From: Chlamydoabsidia padenii
Taxonomy: Eukaryota; Mucoromycota; Mucoromycetes; Mucorales; Cunninghamellaceae
Direction of reading: 5' to 3'
Assembly (NCBI GenBank): GCA_025330725.1
Contig: JAIWND010000005.1
Location: 1,240,001 to 1,304,000 of the forward strand
Length of the DNA: 64,000 nucleotides
In this document: positions 24,400-34,414 of the stretch, in pieces
Position numbering within the stretch: position 1 is the first letter of the stretch
Layout of the letters: each line of letters opens with the position of its first letter
Notes under the pieces: model-generated
What the model saw: only the letters and a program-made list of their open reading frames with translations
What the model was told of the DNA's origin: nothing
Databases searched by the model: none
Made by a program: the position numbers and the translations under genes

Positions 24400-25180
24400 G
24401 AAGTGAATTCCCCAATTGCCATCGTGTCTTGCTTGAATAACTTGAGTTCGCCAATAGCCGCCATAACAGGACATCAGTCACCATCATAATGATCCAAGTA
24501 TTTGCCTTTCAACACCACCCAGTCCTGCTTGATAGTAGGTTGTACTACAGTAAATCAAGTCAAATATTTGCCTTTAACGCAGCCTGTAGTTCTTCCACCT
24601 TTTCCACAGATGTGAAGCCAAAGAATTCCGCCATGAATTCGTATATATATCATGATTCATCCCCCAGGGTCAAATAGAGCGCCGTAACTGGTGTCCTTAC
24701 TTAAAGACAACAGGACCGAGACCAGGCTAGTTCTGCATAAATGTGTCCCTTTCTAGGCATCCCGCTTTACCAGCACAACCTATTCGCATACAGATCCAGG
24801 TATAGAACGGAATACCAAGATTGTCTATAAACCGCCACGGCAACAATGCTAGGCAAAATTGGGGTATTCAGTCAAAGTTTGAAATAAATTCCGCCCCGAC
24901 TGCCACCTAGTAAAATCTGCAGCTTATCCATTTGGCCACCAACAAGAGACTTCACACACCAATACAAAGAAAGATCATAGTACACCAATAGAAGATAAAG
25001 CACCAAGTGGCCTATTTTAAAATAAACACTTAAGCCATTGTATTTTTTTGAATCACATTGGCCTACTGTCATGACGAGAGGAAGAGATCCAAAAGACGGG
25101 AGCCTATGGTGAATAAAAAACACTATAGCCATTGTATTTTTTAATGTACATTGACCTACCATTATGACCAGAATCAAAAC
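24400..25180. pseudogene. Decayed repeat/gene fragment with two internal duplications
   Basis: Two blocks, 25020-25075 and 25113-25168, are imperfect copies (both read CCATTGTATTTTTT then ACATTGACCTAC-like sequence then TATGAC), period about 93 bp. A minus-strand frame across them (25177-24872) repeats the peptide pattern V-G-Q-C...K. Near 24497 and 24567 the phrase ATATTTGCCTTTAAC-like also occurs twice. No protein family was recognised; the region looks like a relic. Confidence 0.45.
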
Positions 25181-25539
25181 ACCAAAGAGAAAGTCATGAC
25201 ATGAGTTTCATTTTCACACTGATCACAAAACAGTTGTGTCATATAAATAACCGTCAAGTAAGTCGTGAATCCTTTATGACCAGTGCCAGGGTAAGCCATA
25301 GGTAGAAGTGCGGAGACTACTTGTTTGCCAAGTACAGATTCTTGAATGGAGGTTTGTTTGAAGGAAAGGGTAGTGGATTGGTTGTAAAAAAAAAAAGAAA
25401 AGTAAAGAGAAGAGGGAAGAAGCATTGTCAGCTGATCCATTTTGGCGACGTGGCGGGATTTGAACAAATTGCGGAACGCACTTTCTTCTTCTTTCTCACC
25501 TTCACTCTTTTTAATTGATTCAACAAAGGACATCACTTT

Positions 25540-26600
25540 TGATTGCTATTGATACATTTATCTCTTATGCCAACTTGTCTTGATTACTCGCTTTGAATTG
25601 GCGACTTGGACCGTATCCATCACGAATGCTTGCTATTTCAAATTGGCCTTCTTCAACAGGGAACTCACAATGGTGGAAACGAACGAATAGTGAAGATAAC
25701 GATATCGGCGGTGAAGCAACTTCCAACTGGATCAACATAGCAGAGGTAAAACAGAGAAGAAAAGGGAAGGTGTAGTTCTGTATACTGTCTCTTTCTGATT
25801 TGATCAACACCTCAATCAAGGCATTGATACTGATGCTTTTTGATTCCTGTTTAGGTAAAATCGATACATACTAACTCTCTGTCTACTGACCATGGACGAA
25901 TCTCTCTTCTGGATGATACTAACTGGGAGGAGGTAAAATGAACAAAAGAAAAGGAGTGGTATTGATATACTGTCTCTTTCTGCTTGAATCAACACCTTTA
26001 TCAAAACTCTGATACGAATACTTTTTCTCTCTTTTCCCAGGTAGAATTTGACACATACTAACTCTTTGTGCCTGGCCTATATGGATTGAATCAGGATTTG
26101 GTGGAAATCGGCAATTATACCAAAGGGTGAATGGGTTGACCGAAGGATCAGCAAACACAAGCAACAACTAGGACCAAAAACTTGTACAAAAAATCCATCT
26201 CGGTTGGAGTGATCAAGGCGGCCCTGTTATTAATCGATGATGCTTGTTTTATTTTAATGCGACGGACACCTGTGGATGGGCGTGCCACCCATGGGGGATA
26301 AACTTTTGCACAAGTCGGAGCTGAATCTCGCATGAACTTGTACAAGATCTTTGGTGTCATCCATCAGACATAATCCCCAGGTTTATTCGATCTGTCAAGT
26401 CTCCCCTCATGGCGATTCTGACAATTACAAGGTAAAGGCATAAAGACAAAGAAAAGAAGACATCAAATATCCTAACCTTTATGTTTCTTTTCCTTTTTGT
26501 AGCCAATCAAGTACGACGATTCACTTTATTGGAACATAAAAGCATATACAACCCGTATGGAAACATCAAGAAGACGGAACCGAACCAATCAAGCGTAATT
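25540..26600 (+). pseudogene. Degenerate multi-exon gene with an internal 185-bp duplication
   Basis: Segments at about 25745-25900 and 25930-26085 repeat the same order: AGGTAAAA-like donor, ATACTGTCTCTTTCTG, ATCAACACCT, TTTAGG or CCCAGG acceptor, then ACACATACTAACTCT-like sequence. This looks like an exon-intron-exon unit duplicated in tandem. Downstream, a stretch with coding-like composition (26190-26290, ISVGVIKAALLLIDDACFIL) is closed by a stop. A plausible last exon (26503-26600) ends in TAA/TAG, and AATAAA lies near 26728. Several in-frame stops interrupt every reading. Family unknown. Confidence 0.4.
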
Positions 26601-26863
26601 AAATAGGATAGAATAGATCCCCCTGTTTTTATGCAATGTATAAACATGCCCACCTTCCCTACAGCCACCTTAATTTACAACTAGAATATAAATATATATA
26701 TATATATATATATATCCTTAATATGAAAATAAAGAAACGCTTTTGATTAATACAAATGTACCTTGTGTCTTTGATATGCATTGTATAGATATCTTCCCAA
26801 CAAAAGATATTCAATATTCACCTGATTTGATAAGCCAATGAAAATTTTTTGATCGGCCATTTA

Positions 26864-26878
26864 TTTGAAATGCCGCCC
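26864..26878 (+). promoter_or_regulatory. Recurrent promoter element variant (ADSS gene)
   Basis: TTTGAAATGCCGCCC, 105-119 bp before the ADSS ATG; it differs from the main form by G for C inside ATCCC. A pyrimidine-rich stretch (26915-26965) follows, as in many highly expressed fungal promoters. Confidence 0.35.
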
Positions 26879-26982
26879 TCTGACTCGTTTTCTATTTCAA
26901 AAGCCTTTCTATTTTTTTCTAACTCTTTTCTTTTTTCTTTTTCTTTTTTCTCTGTTTGTTTTTAAGCTGATATAAAAAAACT

Positions 26983-27114
26983 ATGGCTTCCCTTTTGCAA
27001 CCTGGTGAAGTTACTGTCGTCCTTGGCGCCGTTTGGGGTGATGAAGGCAAAGGTAAATTGTCTGACATTCTATGTGCTGAAGCTGATATCTGTGCCCGCT
27101 GCCAAGTAAGTGTT

Positions 27115-27150
<36 letters not shown>

Positions 27151-28588
27151 ACTTTGGTGTAATGGAGTGAGCAAATACTTATCTCTTACTTTATCTTTTT
27201 TATAGGGTGGTAACAATGCTGGCCATACTATTGTTGTTGGTGATGTCAAGTACGATTTCCACATGTTGCCTTCAGGTAAGGGTCCAAAAAAAGAAAAACA
27301 TATCCAAAAATAGAAATCATGACTCAACTCTTTTCCCCATCTCATCCATTATATAGGTCTAATCAACCCTAACTGTGCTGCTTTGGTCGGTGCTGGTGTG
27401 GTTGTGCATTTGCCTTCATTTTTTGAAGAAAAGGAAAAACTGGAAGCCAAGGGATTGAACACCGAAGGTCGCCTATTTGTCTCTGATCGTGCTCACTTGG
27501 TGTTTGATTTCCACCAACGTATTGATGGTTTGAAGGAAATCGAATTGGGTCGCGGCAGCATTGGTACTACTGGTAAAGGTATTGGTCCCACTTACTCCTC
27601 CAAGGCATCTCGCTCTGGTCTCCGTATCCATCATTTGTACGACTTTGAAGACTTTAGCACTCGCTTCCGAACCATGGTGAACAACAAATTCAAGCGATAT
27701 GGCAACTTTGACTATGATGTTGAAGCTGAATTGCAACGTTACAAGGAATTGGCCGAACGTCTCCGTCCTCATGTCGTTGACAGCGTGACTTACCTTTACA
27801 ATGCCCGCAAACAAAACAAGAAGATTTTGGTCGAAGGTGCTAACGCTCTCATGTTGGATTTGGATTTCGGTACTTATCCCTATGTCACTTCTTCCAACAC
27901 AACTGTGGGTGGTGTCTGTACTGGTCTCGGTGTCCCTCCTGCTTCTATCACAAACAGCATTGGTGTCGTCAAGGCTTACACTACTCGTGTCGGTGGTGGT
28001 CCATTCCCTACTGAACAATTGAATGTAAGTATTAATATATCTCTTTTTGGATAGTTTACTCATTTAAGTTTGATTATTTCATTTAGGAAATCGGTGAACA
28101 CTTCCAAACAGTGGGTCACGAATATGGTGTCACTACTGGACGAAAACGTCGTTGTGGATGGTTGGATCTTGTTGTTGTCAACTATAGTAACATGATCAAT
28201 GGATACACTACCTTGAATATCACAAAGTTGGATATTTTGGATACTTTACCCGTCATCAAGGTTGCCGTAGGTTATCGTTTGGATGGCAAGCGCTTGGAAG
28301 GCTTCCCTGCTGATCTTGGTGTCCTCGAAAAGATTGAAGTCGAATATGTTGAACTCCCAGGCTGGCAAACTGATATCACAAAGTGTCGCGAATGGAAGGA
28401 TCTCCCCGAAAACGCAAAGAAGTACATTGAATTCATCGAAAAGGAAACTGGTGTCCCTGGTAAGAACAAAAAGAACAAAATGATAAATATAGTAACTAAT
28501 TAATATGTACTCCCCCTGCCATCTTTTAGTTGACTGGATTGGTGTTGGTGCTGCTAGAGACGAAATGGTCCGCAAGCCTATGAATTAG
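26983..28588 (+). CDS. ADE12: Adenylosuccinate synthase
   Basis: Five exons (26983-27105, 27206-27275, 27357-28024, 28087-28459, 28530-28588) give 430 aa, the usual length. It makes adenylosuccinate from IMP, aspartate and GTP, the first committed step to AMP. Visible signatures: the N-terminal GTP-binding loop [63 protein letters not shown], and [12 protein letters not shown] near the C-terminal half. It ends [14 protein letters not shown]. Cytosolic, purine biosynthesis. Intron 1 contains an (AT)n microsatellite (about 27117-27147). Codon bias is strong, suggesting high expression. Confidence 0.97.
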
Positions 28589-29217
28589 ATTACGATTATA
28601 TATAGTGTAGTAGTAGTTAGTTGTTTTATCCCCCTCCTTCCCTCTTAACAATCTTTTTATACATAATAAAAATGAACCCTTTAACTCGATCATCATGCTG
28701 ACAAACGTCATCTATTGTTAAAAATGGCCTAGTCAAAAAAAGGGTCTATTTTAGGAAGCAATTGATTAGTTTCCATCCTCCGCGGCATTCATCTGTCAAA
28801 CTATATTTGACTATGATTACTCTGTTTTATGCATACTTTTGGTGTCTTGAATGATTGTTGACCTTTATCCTGCAAGGACAATGGTAATAAGGACCAAACG
28901 TGGAGTTCAAGCTCCGATAGCTGTGTGGGGTACATAGTAGATCATATATGTACTTTTGAGGAATGCATGACCACACCCATCAGCCGAAGAGTTTAGCCGC
29001 AAAAAGGAACAATTTGAGGGGGTGTAATTTGTCCTTGTACGGTGATTAAAAGCAATTTCCTTCCCCCAAACTGGCGTATGATATGACCCCATCCAAAAAA
29101 ATTGAAAAAACGCCGACTGAAAAAAATAATGCTTTAAAGGGAACATGATTTCTTTTTTCTTCTTTCTCTTTCTTTCCCACTTTTTTTTTTTTTTTTTTAA
29201 TACATTTATACCAACTA
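28589..29217. other. Intergenic between ADSS and acyltransferase genes
   Basis: 3' flank of ADSS (AATAAAAA near 28666) and promoter of the acyltransferase gene. The proximal promoter has AAAAAACGCCGACTG (about 29104-29118) and a pyrimidine/T18 tract just before the start. A 133-codon minus frame (28907-29308) overlaps the next gene's start and is not coding. Confidence 0.55.
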
Positions 29218-31143
29218 ATGGCATTAGGCACTCAACCATTGGTGGCAGAAACTGAAATACTACACACCAAGACCACCTTAGGAGGGAACCATGCAGCAAC
29301 ATTAACAACTACGGCCACCACCACCACCACCACCACCACCACCACAGCAGCAGCAGCAAGGTTAATCAAACAACGGAAACTCTTCTTCAAGGCCAGGAAT
29401 ACCAAATTCGACATAACTGACCCCGATGCACACAAGGAAACGTTTCGTGGCTTTTACACTTTATTCTGGCTGGCAATGATTATCTACTCTATTCAAACCT
29501 TCATGTCATGTTATCAACAAGAAGGTATCCTCCTCAGTCTCAACTTTTTTAGACTTATCTCAAAAGACGCCTTGGCACTCTTGGTCTCCGATTTAACAAT
29601 GGTATCTTTAACACTATTTAGTGTACCCTATTCCAAACTACTCGTGAATGGTGTCCTTCGATATGAAACAACTGGAATTCTCCTACAACTCATCTGTCAG
29701 GCGGTCTTTATTACTGGTAGTGTTTACTGGGTGTTTTGGAAGTAAGTTTATTGGGGGGGGGGACATTTTATTAAAAAAAAAAAAAAAAAAAAAGATTAAC
29801 ACATATCATCTTTATATTATAGGGATTGGCCATGGGTACAATCTGGATTCTTCACTATGCATTCTATTGTGATGATGATGAAAACACATTCTTATACCGC
29901 CCTGAATGGTGATTTGTCAATCAAACTACGTCGACTCGAATATCTCAAGAAGTATGTCCCAAAATGGATATCTGACCATCCACAGGATACTTTGGATGAA
30001 GGTAAGGGGAGAGGAAGAAGGCTGAAAAGGGGACAATCAGATGACTAAATAACCCCCATTTTAATTTATATGTATGTACATAGACAACAAGAAAAAGCTA
30101 GACGAAATGGAAGAAGAAATCACATTTTTAGAAGATGAACTGGTCCAAGGTGATGCTCGATTCCCTAATAATGTGACACTGAAGAACTACCTTGATTACT
30201 TATTGGTGCCTAGCTTGGTGTATTGGATGGAATATCCCAGGACAAACAAGTAAGTAAAATGGGAAGGGAGAGAGAGAGAGATAAGGGTATATACTAATGA
30301 TTTGATTTATATAGCATCAGACCATGGTATATCTTTGAAAAGACAATGGCGACCTTTGCAAGCTTCTTTTTGCTGTATATCACCACCGAACGATATATAT
30401 TACAAAAACTATACGATCCGACCTTATCTGAAACTCAAGTCATCATCGAATTACTCTTCCCCTTTTTAATCAACTACCTATTTATCTTTTATATCATTTT
30501 TGAATGTATCTTGAATGCATTTGCGGAAATCAGTAGGTAAAGTAGTCATCCATCCACCATCACCAAAAAAAAAAAACAAAAAAAAACAAAAAAAAACAAA
30601 AAACTAACCTCTTATTGTGATTATATAGATTTGCCGATCGAAACTTTTATGATGACTGGTGGAATAGGTAAGAATGGGGGTGGGGGGAAGGATTACAATG
30701 TTGACATGTCGATCAACTGACTTTTTATATTTAATCCAAATAGTGTGTCCTATGATGAATTTGCCAGAAAATGGAACAAACCTGTGCATCATTGGTTATT
30801 ACGACATATTTATGCCCAATCCATCGATTCTTACAAACTCTCGAAAACCAACGCCACTTTTGTCACCTTTTTATTCTCATCATGTCTCCACGAGCTGGTC
30901 CTGATCATCTGCACCAGAAGAATCCGCATGTATCTCTTTATCCTGCAGATGCTTCAATTACCTTTGATCATTCTCGGTAGGAAACCTTTTATCCGGGATC
31001 GCTATTGGTTGGGTAACACGGTGTATTGGCTCTCCATGATGTTTGGTCCGCCTTTATTGGGCATTCTTTATTGCCGCGAAGTCTTCTGGACTCAATGGCT
31101 CACTAATCCTTTATCTTATACATCTTATTCTCTTTTATCTTAA
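29218..31143 (+). CDS. Sterol O-acyltransferase / DGAT1-like MBOAT enzyme
   Basis: About six exons, starting at ATG 29218. The N-terminus is low complexity: (ACC)n encodes about ten Thr followed by an Ala run (29310-29357). The membrane domain carries the family signature F-Y-D-D-W-W-N in FADRNFYDDWWNS, then WNKPVHHWLLRHIY, and the catalytic histidine region FLFSSCLHELVL. Eight or more hydrophobic segments are visible. Enzymes of this group esterify sterols (ARE1/ARE2) or diacylglycerol (DGAT1) with acyl-CoA in the ER for lipid droplet storage. FADRNFY plus the HHWLLRHIY block favours the sterol acyltransferase side, but DGAT1 activity is not excluded. Confidence 0.9.
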
Positions 31144-31852
31144 TAAAATATGTCTTGTATCTATATAATCTTTGTTTTTTTTTAAAAAAAAAGGGGGGGA
31201 TAGAAGGGAGTAATATTTATTTCTGTGGGCGGTGATCGAAATTTGTCAGGGGTAATAATAACAAAAAAGTGTGTGTGGCTCCCCTGGAGGATGAAATATC
31301 CGTTAATATTATGTGGGAAGTATGTGGTTTCCTTTTATTTTTCACTTACCGTTGGCCGAAGCCCCGTACCCATCCTTCTCAAAGGAGAGGTGCCAGCCAT
31401 ATTCTCATCCAAGAATTGACTGACAAGTTGTTGTTGTTTTGTTAAAGGGGTGGGCATCCCCAAGGAAAGCTGAAAAGAATTTAAAAAGCTCTTTTATATG
31501 TTGTGAAAAAGAAAAAAATCAGATGATCAAAATCCATGCATTGTCAAATTATGTATAACAATCTTATACAGGACATTGGCCATCACAGTTCGCATTAATT
31601 AAATGACGCCTATAGGTAGCCAGTCGGGCTAAAGCTTACTCTAATCGACGAAAAATTAAAAATTTACTCGACTTCTTCAATCGGGGTTTAAATATCCCTT
31701 TTGCATGAATGCATCTGCAACAATAAAAAAACAACAATCATCCAAACTATATTATTATAAAGTCTATTTTTATTATTTGGTTGATCAAAATACATATCAT
31801 CTACTCCAAGTTATTATTACATCTATTAGTCTATTTCTTGTATAAATTGTAT
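31144..31852. other. Convergent intergenic region occupied by repeat R2
   Basis: Between the convergent acyltransferase and SET genes. Most of it (about 31211-31695) is the minus-strand copy of the R2 cassette, described separately. No other gene. Confidence 0.75.
31211..31695 (-). repeat. R2 cassette, copy 1: promoter plus 17-codon first exon
   Basis: Read on the minus strand, this copy contains: ATTTAAACCCCGA (recurrent element), a 280-bp promoter-like stretch, TATAAAAG (31498-31491), ATG at 31400, an open 17-codon exon (MAGTSPLRRMGTGLRPT) ending at 31350 and immediately followed by a consensus donor GTAAGT. AGAAATAAATATTA, with an AATAAA signal, lies about 125 bp after the donor. It is closely similar to 59193-59724 except for an unrelated block between TTCATCCTCC and AGAAATAAATATTA. 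The Arg-rich peptide looks like the start of a mitochondrial presequence. No second coding exon is visible. Confidence 0.8.
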
Positions 31853-33435
31853 CTAAGAGTTCACTAGAGCCTTTGATTCCTCCACCCGCTGACGCCATCG
31901 TTCGATTCGATCCAGCATATCATCCACCACCACCGATTTGCGACCACCAAAGATAGACTTGATGACCGGCACCCATTGATTCGCCACCACATTGACAAGA
32001 TCACTGACAGGATCCACCCATTGATCAGGTATAGCCACCACCAGTGGATCAAGCATCACGGGAGGTTCATCATCATCATCATCATCATCATCCGAGTCGT
32101 CCAATGTTGTTGTAGTAGTAGTTTTCTTGGCGGGAATAAAGTACTGTTTTTCTTCAGTCCCATCGATGACCACCGCCAAAAGAGGATTCAAGACATGCCA
32201 AGCAGCAAAAAATACCGGTACAGGATTGGTTGCCCACAGTCGTTCATGTAAAAATCCCACAATGTATCGTCGAGCTTCGTTCAGTCCTGTTTCCGTTAAT
32301 CCCAATTGACTGGCCAATCCTTTACCAAACGTACGAGGGAAGAGGTCCAGATGATAAGTAGCCAAAAGTCCTTGAATATAACCAAAAGTCCAATGTCGAG
32401 TAGGAGGGTTTTGTCGTTGTAACATGTTGTTAAGATAGGTTTCCATCATATGCACCACACTAGTATTATTGTCGCTGCGTACCTTTGTTGCCAGACCAGT
32501 GATCATACGTCCGACATGACTTTCTTCTTGTGAGACAAATAGAGGTGGAGAGGTGGAGTGACATTGTTCACACATCCACGTCTTGTCAGAGCCTTGGTAC
32601 CAAGTGGTGTGTTGATGGTTTTCAGGGCAAGGCGCACCTCGACAGAGATCCCGGCCTTGACATCGATGACAAGCACAGTCAAAGAATTTGAATTGTTGTA
32701 ATTTCGCCCGCCGTCCTTCAGTTGTGCCACACACCAATCCACCCAGTGATTCATCTTCAGGTAGATACGAGAAGGTCAACAGGTCACCTTGAGTAATGTC
32801 GCGAGTGGCTACAAACATCATGGTATTACTTGGTGGATCGTATTGAAGTAAAAGGTTGGGTGAGCAAGCATGGGCGAATTTCGATCCCCATAACATCAAA
32901 GCAATACTAGGTCGAGGTCCAATAGAAGAAAACCATGAAGTAGGTGTAGTTGACTCATCATCGTCGCCTGGTTGTTGTTGTTGTTGCCGATGAGCATAGA
33001 TCGTTTGTCGTCGATGGTGCTTTTTGGTGTGAGTGGTCAATTGAGTCCGGGTATTGGCTTTTCGATCCAAGGCTACAGTATGAGCATTTCCATAAATCTT
33101 GAGGACAAAGGTACACAGTTGGTCAGGATCGACATGACGATAGAGATCGATTTCATTCACTAGTCGTTTCGCAGCTCGATGGATCAGTTGGACAGTTGGG
33201 TGATCCATGTCAGTAGGTGGATGGTAAAAAAAGTCAAAGGAAGAAGGATCGGCAGGTTGAAAGTGGTTATTTTGAGTGATAGGTTGATGTGGTGGTGGAT
33301 GTATGGAGAGATAAGCAAGCATGGCTGCCGGTACACCAGGAATAAAAGAAGAGGTAGGTGTTGCCAAAGACTCTTCTTCTTCTTCTTCGTCAGTATCATT
33401 GTAGTCGCTGCTGTCAGAGTAATCTTGAGAAGTAT

Positions 33436-33468
<33 letters not shown>

Positions 33469-33727
33469 CAAAAGACCAGTCTTCACAAGTTACAATATCC
33501 TTCATTTGTTTCCACAGTTTTTTGGAGTAGAATGGTGACAAGGATGATCGACACTGAGGTTCCAAAAAGTATTGTAGTAAAGGGGTTTCCACCAGCACCG
33601 TGTCTCCACAAGATATAGATCGACGAGCAATTAAAGATCGACCAACAAATTCGCATTCCTTTAGTTCCACAGTTTCATTGAACTGAGTTTGGTTAACGAC
33701 AGTTCCAAGATCATGTTGACCTTCCAT
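31853..33727 (-). CDS. SET-domain protein (SMYD-like, divergent)
   Basis: A single exon of 624 aa, unusual among its intron-rich neighbours. Residues 25-60 (GRSLIARRSISCGDTVLVETPL) match the start of a SET domain. A long insertion with polyQ and acidic stretches separates it from the second half at about 280-350 (SKFAHACSPNLLLQYDP, TRDITQGDLLTFSYL). A post-SET-like Cys cluster follows (FFDCACHRCQGRDLC). The canonical N-H-S/A-C-x-P-N is here A-H-A-C-S-P-N, with the cofactor-contacting Asn replaced by Ala. No MYND finger is seen. A poly-Asp run (near 32080) sits in the C-terminal part. Likely a lysine methyltransferase relative; activity is doubtful because of the changed motif. Confidence 0.8.
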
Positions 33728-33899
33728 TTTTTTATGAGAGAGAGAAGAGGAGGTGTGCCTCCAAAAAGAATTTTTTTAAAAAAACTCAGCTAGCCATTGG
33801 TTTCAAATCCCGAACAGAAGCGGGGCAAATGTGTCCATCTTTCATCCAACCACTCCTTTTTCTTTTTTTCTTTTTTATTCTTGCAACGAAACATATACC
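33728..33899. promoter_or_regulatory. 172-bp bidirectional promoter, SET / Yos1
   Basis: Only 172 bp separate two divergent start codons. One copy of the recurrent element, TTTCAAATCCCGAA (33801-33814), sits near the middle: 74 bp from the SET gene ATG and 86 bp from the Yos1 ATG. A pyrimidine-rich stretch follows on the Yos1 side. Confidence 0.55.
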
Positions 33900-34319
33900 A
33901 TGTCACTTGGATTAGGTCAACTCTTTTATGTCCTTTTATTTTTCATCAACAGTATTGCAGTTTTAAGCGAAGACCGATTCCTTGCTCGGAGTAAGGCACA
34001 CTACAAAATGACTCCTCCACCACGCGATGATACAATCTCCATCTTTTTACTCATCTACTCTATATTTTTTTTTTTTTTTTTAATCTAGTTGGCTGGAGTG
34101 CACAAATGGAACCCAATGGTTTTGGTGGTGATTCACAATCGGTCAAGTATAAAATCATCAATCTTATATCTGCGGTGCGAACACTAATGCGAAGTAAGTG
34201 GTTATACAAGTGTTTGATTGAATGAGACGACCACGAACTAAATCTCTTTTACTTATGATCTAGTTCCTTTGGTCGCCGTTAATATAGTTGTTATTGTATA
34301 TGAATTAATACTAGGATAG
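33900..34319 (+). CDS. YOS1: Yos1 / IER3IP1 small ER-Golgi membrane protein
   Basis: Three exons (33900-33990, 34089-34193, 34264-34319) give 83 aa, the size of the family. An N-terminal hydrophobic helix (GQLFYVLLFFINSIAVL) is followed by the conserved SEDRFLARIGW, a short polar loop with GGDSQSVKYKIINLISAVRTLMRIPL, and a second hydrophobic helix (VAVNIVVIVYELILG). Yos1 works with Yip1 and Yif1 in COPII vesicle fusion between ER and Golgi. The gene is too short for simple ORF calling because all three exons are small. Confidence 0.95.
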
Positions 34320-34414
34320 ACTATCATCATACCCCACATTATCAAAATAAAAATAAACAATCATGTCTTTATTATTGTCGATAAATGTATATATACTATG
34401 TCTAATCTATTCTA

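Larger units (their letters stand above)
22922..26982. other. 4-kb gene-poor region of decayed repeats
   Basis: No intact gene. The first 100 bp are the MFS promoter (GCGGGATTTGAAC at 23002-23014). Then come a T27 tract (23204-23230), an inverted repeat pair (23377-23440 / 23571-23637), a dispersed repeat copy (23872-23996), imperfect tandem duplications (25020-25170 and 25745-26085), a pseudogene-like plus-strand stretch ending at about 26600, and the ADSS promoter. Details are in the separate entries. Confidence 0.7.

Noticed and set aside
28907..29308. 133-codon minus frame at the acyltransferase start
   Set aside because: It overlaps the supported plus-strand start and its T18 tract and has Lys/Lys low complexity.
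33184..33538. Open frames on both strands over the CAA/GTT repeat of the SET gene
   Set aside because: Shadow frames of the polyQ tract (poly-Asn and poly-Val readings); the SET reading explains the DNA.
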